Assembly: GCA_905197585.1 (NCBI GenBank)
Contig: CAJJZO010000056.1
Coordinates: forward strand, 1-9,713
Direction of reading: 5' to 3'
DNA: 9,713 nt
From: an uncultured Collinsella sp.
GTDB taxonomy: Bacteria; Actinomycetota; Coriobacteriia; Coriobacteriales; Coriobacteriaceae
Shown: one piece after another, positions 1 through 5,595 of the stretch
Position numbering within the stretch: position 1 is the stretch's first letter
Layout: each line of letters starts with the position of its first letter
The notes under the pieces: generated by a model
What the model was told of the DNA's origin: nothing
Seen by the model: the letters and a program-made list of their open reading frames with translations, nothing else
The model's database searches: none
Translations under genes and position numbers: made by a program

Positions 1-20
1 ATAGCCGTGATCTTTTTCAT
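1..20 (-). CDS. 5' end of a minus-strand gene, possibly P-II (GlnB/GlnK)
   Basis: The minus strand shows an ATG at 20-18 preceded by a purine-rich ribosome binding site (GAGAGGAATTC, about 6 nt upstream). It opens a frame reading M-K-K-I-T-A before the window ends. Six residues cannot identify a family. MKKI(T/E)AI is a common start of P-II nitrogen regulators, and P-II genes often follow ammonium transporter genes on the same strand, as this one does. A short signal peptide also often begins MKKITA, so an exported protein is an equally open reading. The gap to the transporter gene is about 207 bp and contains an inverted-repeat element, so tight co-transcription is not certain. Confidence 0.45.
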
Positions 21-66
21 AATGAATTCCTCTCAATAATTAACGTATCCCTTTACATGAGACGCG

Positions 67-86
67 GGTTTCCCAGGTGCCGCAAA
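67..86 (+). repeat. Extra copy of the hairpin-arm motif GGTTTCCCAGGTGCCGCAAA
   Basis: This 20-nt stretch matches 18 of 20 positions of bases 129-148 in the left arm of the neighbouring inverted repeat, in the same orientation and 62 bp away. It may be a decayed remnant of a second copy of the same element. Seen directly; the function is unknown. Confidence 0.5.
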
Positions 87-122
87 CCAACCTCAGAAAT
101 CAAAAAGTTCAACTGACTGGTC

Positions 123-231
123 TTAGCAGGTTTCCCAAGTGCCGCAGATTGCCGTGAAAGAGGAGCGAAGCGTACTTAAGTACGTGAGCGACGATTGAAC
201 GGCAAGGTGCGGTGCTTGGGGAAGCTGCTAA
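123..231. repeat. Long inverted-repeat (hairpin) element overlapping the amt stop codon
   Basis: Arms at 123-155 and 199-231 are 33 nt each and pair at 27 of 33 positions, starting from TTAGCAG at both outer ends. The 43-nt centre contains a perfect 14-bp palindrome, CGTACTTAAGTACG (171-184), flanked by direct GAGCGA repeats. The right arm contains the stop codon of the ammonium transporter gene (228-230). The structure is much longer than an ordinary terminator and has no T-run on either side, so it resembles a MITE- or REP-like intergenic repeat. In RNA it would form a long stem that could stabilise the 3' end of the transporter transcript. The classification is inferred. Confidence 0.6.
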
Positions 232-1370
232 TCGAGTCCGGAGAACGAGGGATAAGCGCTCTCGCCATGCTGACTCGCGTCCAGGCCCAGCGCCTCGTCG
301 GCCTCGTCCACGTGCAGGCTGCCGTGGAACAGCGCCTTGACCACCGCGGCGGTCACCAAGTCGAGCACCAGTACAATAGCGACCGTCACCACAATGCCCA
401 AAATCTGCGAGACGAGCAGCGACACGTCGCCCGTGTAGAACAGGCCACCCTTACCGGTCCACGAGAGCTCCGGCACACAGAACAGGCCCGTGAGCACGCC
501 GCCCAAGATGCCGCCGATGCCGTGGCAACCGAACGCGTCGAGCGCATCGTCGTAGCCAAACTTGGTCTTAAGATGGCTGATGGCCAGGTAGCAGACAGGC
601 GAGACGATCAGGCCCATGACCAGCGCCGCCCACGGCTCGACAAAGCCCGCGCCCGGCGTGACCACCACAAGGCCCGCAACCAGACCGGTGCTGGCGCCCA
701 CCAGCGTGGGGCGACCTGTGTGCACGCGCTCGACGGCAAGCCACGAGACCATGCCCGCCGCGCTGGCCGTCACGGTGTTGAGGATGGCAAGCGCCGCCAC
801 GGCGTCGGCCTTAAACTCGCTGCCGCCGTTAAAGCCAAACCAGCCAAACCAAAGCAGGCCGGCGCCCAGCGCCACAAACGGCACGTTATGCGGACGGTAG
901 CTCACCATGCCAAAACCACGACGACGGCCGAGCATTAAGCAGAGAATCAGGCCCGTCAGACCGGACGAAATGTGTACCACGTCGCCGCCGGCAAAGTCGA
1001 GTGCGCCGATGATGTCGCCGATAAAGGAGCCATCGCCGCCCCAAACCATGTGGGCGAGCGGCGCATAGACCACAAGCAGCCAAATGCCCAGGAAGGCCGT
1101 CATGGCACCAAACTTAACGCGGCCGGCCAGGCTGCCCGTGACGATAGCAGCCGTGATCATGGCAAATGCCATCTGGAAGGCAATGTTGATGATCTGAGGG
1201 TAGGCGGCACCGTCCGCGGCATTGCCCTCGGCCGCCTGCAGCACCTGGTTGAGCACCGGCAGGCACAGCAGCTGGTCAAGGCCTCCATAGAAAAACGCCA
1301 GACCCGGTGTCATTAAAAACACGAGCATGGTGCAGACGAGCATAAACGTTGTCGATCCCGTATCGTACAT
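228..1370 (-). CDS. amt: Ammonium transporter (Amt/AmtB family) with an apparent internal deletion
   Basis: Amt proteins are trimeric inner-membrane channels that take up ammonium. The start is the ATG at 1370 (MYDTGSTTFM), which follows GGGAGA at good spacing; an upstream in-frame ATG at 1427 has no such site. Family landmarks are clear: TM1 ending MTPGLAFFYGG (20-30), AFQMAFAMIT (64-73), HMVWGG (107-112), ALDFAGGDVVH (123-133, with the D125/H133 pair), LLWFGWFGFNGGS (172-184) and DDALDAFGCHG (274-284, with H283). H133 and H283 are the pore twin histidines. The family normally has 11 membrane helices and over 400 residues; this protein has 380. After YGGL at residue 31, only 25 residues precede YPQIINIAFQ, where relatives have about 60 including TM2 and its RxKN loop. 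TM2 therefore appears to be missing in frame, and activity is doubtful. The gene may be a decaying copy or reflect an assembly error. Confidence 0.9.
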   Translation of the reverse strand: MYDTGSTTFMLVCTMLVFLMTPGLAFFYGGLDQLLCLPVLNQVLQAAEGNAADGAAYPQIINIAFQMAFAMITAAIVTGSLAGRVKFGAMTAFLGIWLLVVYAPLAHMVWGGDGSFIGDIIGALDFAGGDVVHISSGLTGLILCLMLGRRRGFGMVSYRPHNVPFVALGAGLLWFGWFGFNGGSEFKADAVAALAILNTVTASAAGMVSWLAVERVHTGRPTLVGASTGLVAGLVVVTPGAGFVEPWAALVMGLIVSPVCYLAISHLKTKFGYDDALDAFGCHGIGGILGGVLTGLFCVPELSWTGKGGLFYTGDVSLLVSQILGIVVTVAIVLVLDLVTAAVVKALFHGSLHVDEADEALGLDASQHGESAYPSFSGLD

Positions 1371-1472
1371 TCGCTCTCCCTTGGTCGCATGAACGTTGTC
1401 GGCGCCCATAATGCGGCCGAGGGGCAACTGGTGTAGACCAGATACGGCATTGTTAAACGCGGCGTTGTCGAA

Positions 1473-1509
1473 TGGAAACGGCGCCGCAATCTTGGAAACG
1501 GCGCGGCAA
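1473..1509. repeat. Two tandem 17-bp direct repeats, 20-bp period
   Basis: TGGAAACGGCGCCGCAA (1473-1489) recurs with one change at 1493-1509 (TGGAAACGGCGCGGCAA). Weaker echoes follow (AACGGACGCGAAACGGACGG, 1509-1528). They lie about 100-140 bp upstream of the ammonium transporter start, in its presumed promoter region, and a 20-bp period places both copies on the same face of the helix. An operator pair is possible, but no known regulator site is recognised. I see no convincing promoter or terminator in 1371-1568. Confidence 0.4.
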
Positions 1510-1568
1510 CGGACGCGAAACGGACGGGAAATACGCGAGCAAGGAAGCCGTGAGCGCGCCCGTCCCGG

Positions 1569-2588
1569 CTAGCGGCGGAACAGCTCGTGGGCGCGGTCGC
1601 GGAGATTAGTTGCTCGAATGACGCCTTCGTAGCGATTGATGCGCAGACGCGGGAAGGCGTTAAAGAAGCGTAGGTCGCGGCGGCTGAGCGACACGCTTGG
1701 CACCGGACGGCTCATGCGCTTGCCGGCAAGGCGACGACTGAGCGACGGACGCGGCATGCTCGGTGCGGCATCGGCCACGCGGCGGGCGGCAAGCGCCAGG
1801 CCGCGAGCACCATCCGAGATAAACGTCGGCATCGAAGCCTTCTCGCGCAGGGCATCGAGCGCGGCGTCACCCAGCTCGGCCAGCCACGCGTTAACGGCAC
1901 GGCTACGGATGTGCGTTTGTGCCACCGAGTCAATCGTCGATTCGGGAATGCGCTCGAGCATTGAGTCCGAGGCATCGGCAAGCGACTCGTTGATGCGGTC
2001 GGCAAGATCGGCGCGCACGCGCTCCAGCTGATCGGACAGACGCCGCCAGCTCGCCAGCGAGCACAACGCGTCGACCATCATCGCGACCGCGACGATAAAG
2101 GCGGACAACCGCACAATCAGCACCGGCAGACGGCCAAGCAGCCCCAGCAATGCCGGCTCCACTAAACGGCAAATACACAACGCACCCAAGCCAAACGCGC
2201 AGGCCCAGTACAGGCAAATGCGTCCGTGCAAGTTAAACGGCAGGTGCGAGTAATCCCAAAAGCGAGCGCCCGTTGTTTTTTCCAACAGTACGCCTACGCT
2301 GTACTCAATCACGCTGCATACGAGCGCTGCAGCGACAAACTGGCTTGAGGCATCCGGAATCCCGCGCAACAGCAGCCAGCAGGCAATGCCGCCCACACCA
2401 TAGATAGGACAACACGGCCCCAGCAAAAAGCCGCTGTTGGCAAATCGTCCGTGATTGAGCATGGCGCAGACCGTCGACTCCCACGCCCAGCCGCAAAACC
2501 CGTAAAAGGCAAACGAGAGCACCAGTGCCGAAAGCGGGCAGACGGCAAGCGTCGCGCCGCCAAACGCCATATCAATCGCGGTCCCCAC
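1569..2588 (-). CDS. CmpB-like membrane protein (putative ABC-transporter type IV family)
   Basis: The N-terminal ~175 residues match the family often named putative ABC-transporter type IV or CmpB (Pfam ABC_trans_CmpB). Visible landmarks are FYGFCGWAWES (28-38), FLLGPCCPIYGVG (54-66), IEYSVGVLLEKTTGARFWDY (94-113) and LPFNLHGRICLYW (116-128). About five hydrophobic segments are present (roughly 15-35, 60-77, 83-103, 123-142 and 155-177). After residue ~180 the protein becomes polar and Arg/Ala-rich, probably a cytoplasmic helical tail ending in a basic stretch. The family's function is not established despite the name; no ATPase is nearby. The start is a GTG at 2588-2586 with GGAGAGGG just upstream, inside the end of the HD-domain gene. 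The 3-nt gap to that gene suggests translational coupling. Confidence 0.8.
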   Translation of the reverse strand: MGTAIDMAFGGATLAVCPLSALVLSFAFYGFCGWAWESTVCAMLNHGRFANSGFLLGPCCPIYGVGGIACWLLLRGIPDASSQFVAAALVCSVIEYSVGVLLEKTTGARFWDYSHLPFNLHGRICLYWACAFGLGALCICRLVEPALLGLLGRLPVLIVRLSAFIVAVAMMVDALCSLASWRRLSDQLERVRADLADRINESLADASDSMLERIPESTIDSVAQTHIRSRAVNAWLAELGDAALDALREKASMPTFISDGARGLALAARRVADAAPSMPRPSLSRRLAGKRMSRPVPSVSLSRRDLRFFNAFPRLRINRYEGVIRATNLRDRAHELFRR

Positions 2589-2591
2589 CGT

Positions 2592-3128
2592 CTACCCTCT
2601 CCTCTTTTCGCTCGATTCGCCACTCACGTCATCGTCCGCCTCGTCCTTGCGCCGCAGACGACCGGCGACCGTCTCGCGCAGAGCGCACCATTTATCTGCC
2701 AGGCATACAATCCAAGCCTCACGACACGTCGGCGGCACTGGCACCAGCGGAAACATATGCCGCACGATAATATTCCGTTCGCGCGGCGTCAGCTCAAAAT
2801 CTTCCTCCGCACGTGCCAGGGCAAAAAACGGGTGGCGAAAGCCATGCAGCCGATGGCTTGGGTCGGGATCGTGCCAGTCATAGAGAAAGTAATCGTGCAG
2901 CAGGGCCCCGCGCAACAACGAAGCACGGTCGACCGAAATGCCGGCACGGCCCAAGCGCTCGGCAAAGGACAGGCTCGCCCGCGCTACCGAAGTCACATGT
3001 GCATAGACCGTCACGTCGCCATGCTGGATAAACTCGTGCGTCAGGTCCAAGCGGCCCGCCTGGGCCAGCTGGCGGGCGGCATAGTCGACCTCGTGCGCGA
3101 TTTTTTCGGCACGAACGGCATCGGACAT
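2592..3128 (-). CDS. HD-domain protein (putative metal-dependent phosphohydrolase)
   Basis: The 178-residue product carries the HD-superfamily metal-binding set: H44 (YAHVTSVAR), the H78-D79 doublet (LLHDYFLYDW), later H95, H99 and H124, and D145 (CLADKWCALRET). That pattern fits a cytoplasmic metal-dependent phosphohydrolase; the substrate cannot be told. No partner domain is fused. The start at 3128 (MSDAVRAEK) is chosen because GGAGG sits 5-6 nt upstream; the frame extends to an ATG at 3200 without such a site. It is the first gene of a two-gene unit with the CmpB-like membrane protein, so the two may act together at the membrane. The C-terminal ~25 residues are highly charged and probably disordered. 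Confidence 0.8.
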   Translation of the reverse strand: MSDAVRAEKIAHEVDYAARQLAQAGRLDLTHEFIQHGDVTVYAHVTSVARASLSFAERLGRAGISVDRASLLRGALLHDYFLYDWHDPDPSHRLHGFRHPFFALARAEEDFELTPRERNIIVRHMFPLVPVPPTCREAWIVCLADKWCALRETVAGRLRRKDEADDDVSGESSEKRRG

Positions 3129-3214
3129 GCTGCCTCCTTCCAGCGACTCACGGCGACAAGCCACGGCCTGTGCACAATCGATAAAAACATCATGGAACAT
3201 ATCAGTATGGCATC

Positions 3215-3232
3215 GGACAAAACGTTTTGCCC
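3215..3232. promoter_or_regulatory. Near-perfect 18-bp palindrome in a divergent promoter region
   Basis: GGACAAAACGTTTTGCCC is an inverted repeat with a perfect AAAACGTTTT core; one base pair of the outer arms is mismatched. It sits in the 228-bp gap between the divergently transcribed HD-domain and DXS-like genes, 87 bp before the former and 125 bp before the latter. Size and placement fit a dimeric repressor operator, but I recognise no regulator. No strong -35/-10 pair is seen for either gene. Confidence 0.4.
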
Positions 3233-3356
3233 CACCAGTTGGCGAATTACCGCGCCGCCGTCACATATCAAACGCCAAAATGTGCGAGACTGTCTTGTGC
3301 AATTGTGTCGGCCGAGGGAGCGCCGGCGCTCGATTCGCATGGAGTAACCCACAACG

Positions 3357-5138
3357 ATGCTGCTTACGCAAACGACAACGCCCGAGGACGTCAAGGCTCT
3401 TAATCGTGCCGAGCTCCCGCAGCTCTGCGACGAGATTCGCCACGCCATCCTCGAAAGCTCCGCCGCCGTCGGCGGGCACGTTGCCCCCAACCTGGGCGTC
3501 GTTGAGCTTACGGTCGCGCTCCATCGCGTGTTTAACTCCCCTATCGACAAGATTCTCTTTGACGTTTCGCACCAGACCTACGCCCACAAGGCGCTGACTG
3601 GGCGCGCGTACACTTATATCGATCCGAAGCGCTTTGGCGAGGCCTCTGGCTTTGCCAATCCCGACGAGTCCGAGCACGACCTGTTCGCCATGGGCCATAC
3701 CTCCACGTCGGTGAGCCTGGGCTGCGGCCTGGCGCACGCTCGTGACCTGGCGGGCGATACGCACAACGTCATCACCGTTATTGGCGACGGCTCGCTTTCG
3801 GGCGGCCTGGCGTTTGAGGGCTTTAACAATGCCGCCGAGCTCGACAGCAACCTGATCATCATCGTCAACGATAACGACCAGTCCATCGCCGAAAACCACG
3901 GTGGCCTCTATCGCAATCTGGCCGAGCTGCGCGCCAGCAACGGCACCTGTGAGCGCAACGTTTTCCGCGCGCTGGGCCTCGACTATCGCTATCTGGACGC
4001 CGGCAACGACGTGTTGGCCCTGGTCGACGCGCTGCAGGAACTGCGCAATATCGATCATCCCATCGTGCTGCACGTCTCCACCGCCAAGGGCAAGGGCTTT
4101 GAGCCAGCCCAGAACGACCCCGAACGCTGGCATCACGTGGGTCCGTTTGACATGGCAACTGGACGCAAGCTCTGCCCGGGCCATCCGAGCGAGCCTGCGC
4201 CGCGCACCTATGCCGACATTACGGGCGAGGCGCTCAGCGCCGCCATCGAGCGCGATTCGCAGGTCGTGGGCATCACGGCCGCCACGCCCTACATCATGGG
4301 CTTTACACCCGAGCTTCGCGCTGCCGCCGGCAAACAGTTCGTCGATGTGGGCATTGCCGAGGAGCACGCCGTGACCTTTGCCACCGCGCTTGCGCGCTCG
4401 GGCGCCAAGCCAGTCTTTGGTGTGTACGGCACGTTTTTGCAGCGCGCTTACGACGAGCTGTGGCACGACCTGTGCCTCAACGACGCCCCGGCAACCATTT
4501 TGGTGTTTGGTGCGTCAATCTTTGGCACCACGTCCGAGACGCACCTTTCGTTCTTTGATATTTCCATGTTGGGCGGTCTTCCCAACATGCACTACTTGGC
4601 GCCGGCCTGCATGGAGGAATATCTGTCCATGCTGAGCTGGTCGCTCGACCACCGCGAGCATCCCGCGGCGATCCGCGTACCGGGCATTGGCTTGGTAAGC
4701 CGTCCCGACCTTGCGCCTGCCGAAGACACCGACTACAGTGCCGTTCGCTACAACGTGGTGCGTCAGGGCCGCGACGTTGCCGTGCTCGCGCTTGGCGATT
4801 TCTTTGAGCTGGGCGAGCGCGTGGCAAACCGCTTGGCTGCCGAGTACGGTATCGAGGCCACGCTCGTCAACCCGCGCTTTGCAACCGAGCTTGACCGTGA
4901 GTTCCTCGACAGTCTTGCCGCCGAGCATCGCGTTGTCGTCACCCTCGAGGACGGCATCTTGGACGGTGGCTGGGGCGAGCGCGTCGCGTGCTATCTGGCC
5001 TGCACGCCTGTGCGCACGCGCACCTTCGGCATCGCCAAGGGCTTCCCCGACCGCTACGACCCCAACGAACTGCTCGCACAGAACGGCATGACGGTCGAGA
5101 ACATGGCCGCCGAAGCCGTAAGACTACTCAACGAGTAA
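3357..5138 (+). CDS. DXS-like thiamine-diphosphate enzyme (1-deoxyxylulose-5-phosphate synthase family), divergent active site
   Basis: True DXS condenses pyruvate with glyceraldehyde 3-phosphate at the start of the MEP isoprenoid pathway. This 593-residue protein has the whole family layout: GGHVAPNLGVVELT (39-52, H41), DVSHQTYAHK (69-78), GHTSTS (113-118), the ThDP/Mg motif GDG (143-145) to NDND (171-174), the transketolase pyrimidine domain with catalytic GIAEEHA (E335) and TFLQRAYD (359-366), and a C-terminal domain with TLEDGILDGGWGE (529-541). Acceptor-site residues differ: the usual DRAGLVGADGPTH reads FGASIFGTTSETH (384-396), losing the family Arg and Asp but keeping H396, and the usual RYPRG reads RVPGI (440-444). 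The lost arginines bind the glyceraldehyde-phosphate phosphate in known DXS, so another acceptor is plausible. The start ATG has GGAG 12 nt upstream, further than usual. The gene appears monocistronic, with its own terminator. Family assignment is firm; the DXS reaction is not. Confidence 0.85.
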   Translation: MLLTQTTTPEDVKALNRAELPQLCDEIRHAILESSAAVGGHVAPNLGVVELTVALHRVFNSPIDKILFDVSHQTYAHKALTGRAYTYIDPKRFGEASGFANPDESEHDLFAMGHTSTSVSLGCGLAHARDLAGDTHNVITVIGDGSLSGGLAFEGFNNAAELDSNLIIIVNDNDQSIAENHGGLYRNLAELRASNGTCERNVFRALGLDYRYLDAGNDVLALVDALQELRNIDHPIVLHVSTAKGKGFEPAQNDPERWHHVGPFDMATGRKLCPGHPSEPAPRTYADITGEALSAAIERDSQVVGITAATPYIMGFTPELRAAAGKQFVDVGIAEEHAVTFATALARSGAKPVFGVYGTFLQRAYDELWHDLCLNDAPATILVFGASIFGTTSETHLSFFDISMLGGLPNMHYLAPACMEEYLSMLSWSLDHREHPAAIRVPGIGLVSRPDLAPAEDTDYSAVRYNVVRQGRDVAVLALGDFFELGERVANRLAAEYGIEATLVNPRFATELDREFLDSLAAEHRVVVTLEDGILDGGWGERVACYLACTPVRTRTFGIAKGFPDRYDPNELLAQNGMTVENMAAEAVRLLNE

Positions 5139-5140
5139 GA

Positions 5141-5182
5141 AAACCTCCGCAAGGAAAGCACCCCTGCGGAGGTTTTTATTTT
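5141..5182 (+). terminator. Rho-independent terminator after the DXS-like gene
   Basis: An 11-bp perfect stem (AAACCTCCGCA at 5141-5151 with TGCGGAGGTTT at 5165-5175) with a 13-nt loop is followed by T-rich sequence TTATTTT. It begins 2 nt after the stop codon. Confidence 0.9.
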
Positions 5183-5195
5183 CGCGACGCGATTA

Positions 5196-5412
5196 TCTCA
5201 ATCTGTAACATCTAGGGTCCGAATTTCCGTCTAACTGTTACAGATCTAGACAAGACGTCTTAGTTCCTGACCTTTGTCTCAATCTGTAACAGATAGAGAC
5301 CTTTTGTCCGTCCAGATGTTACAGATTGAGACATTCGAATTCCCCTGAAGAGAAAATCTCGATCTGTAACAGTCGCTCGGCAAAAACGGCTGCAGATGTT
5401 ACAGATCGAGAC
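5196..5412. repeat. Array of six alternating-orientation 15-17 bp repeats at ~40-bp spacing (three hairpins)
   Basis: The motif TCTC[A/G]ATCTGTAACA occurs forward at 5196-5210, 5277-5291 and 5357-5371, and as its reverse complement at 5236-5250, 5317-5331 and 5397-5411. Copy starts differ by 40, 41, 40, 40 and 40 bp. Each forward/reverse pair forms a stem: 13 of 15 pairs in the first, 17 perfect pairs in the second (5275-5291/5317-5333), 15 perfect in the third. All three loops are exactly 25 nt and unrelated in sequence, and the gaps between hairpins are 25-26 nt. The forty-base spacing is close to four helical turns. There is no T-run, so these are not ordinary terminators, and alternating orientation rules out a standard CRISPR array. 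The gap 5139-5595 holds no plausible gene. Confidence 0.9.
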
Positions 5413-5447
5413 AAAGCAACAAGGCATGCCGCCGCATCGGCCAAAAC

Positions 5448-5473
5448 CACCACGAAGGTGCCTGTCCCTTTTT
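5448..5473. repeat. REP-like motif GGTGCCTGTCCC with adjacent T-run
   Basis: A short stem (CACC 5448-5451, GGTG 5457-5460, loop ACGAA) leads into CCTGTCCCTTTTT. On the opposite strand this reads AAAAAGGGACAGGCACC. From general recall, GGGACAGGCACC-type sequences recur between genes in many Gram-positive genomes and are associated with REP/Y1-transposase systems; that link is not shown here. It might also act as a weak terminator on the plus strand. Confidence 0.35.
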
Positions 5474-5522
5474 AGTAGGTAGAATAACCCATAAGGTAAG
5501 TATGTTTCTGAGTTATTTCGTG

Positions 5523-5552
5523 TTGACCCATTTGAGCGCGATAGGGTATAAC
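5523..5552 (+). promoter_or_regulatory. Sigma-70-type promoter of the amino-acid ABC operon
   Basis: A -35 box TTGACC (5523-5528) and a -10 box TATAAC (5547-5552) each match consensus at 5 of 6 positions, with an 18-bp spacer. Transcription would start near 5559, giving a leader of about 37 nt before the binding-protein ATG. An AATAAC/GTTATT inverted repeat (5483-5488, 5512-5517) lies just upstream of the -35. Confidence 0.7.
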
Positions 5553-5595
5553 TCTACTCAACCGCTAGGGATTTTATTGAGAAAGGTGTTCTACC

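Noticed and set aside
195..938. Plus-strand open frame (247 codons) opposite amt
   Set aside because: It is Arg/His/Ala-rich antisense sequence; the minus strand encodes an unmistakable ammonium transporter.
1371..1568. Promoter for amt (for example TTTCCA, 17 bp, TAACAA on the minus strand)
   Set aside because: The -10 matches only half the consensus, so I do not call it.
2451..3347. Plus-strand open frame (298 codons) opposite the HD and CmpB genes
   Set aside because: It spans two recognisable minus-strand genes and the intergenic gap, has no ribosome binding site and shows no domain.
3339..3347. Two-codon ATG-GAG-TAA leader upstream of the DXS-like gene
   Set aside because: It contains the GGAG that probably serves as the ribosome binding site; a two-residue reading frame is expected by chance.
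3261..4466. Long minus-strand open frame (401 codons) antisense to the DXS-like gene
   Set aside because: It is a by-product of GC-rich codons in the plus-strand gene; its composition is low-complexity and matches no family, while the plus-strand frame has clear ThDP-enzyme motifs.
5196..5412. CRISPR array
   Set aside because: Repeats are only 15-17 bp, alternate in orientation and have no cas genes nearby; true CRISPR repeats are direct and usually longer.
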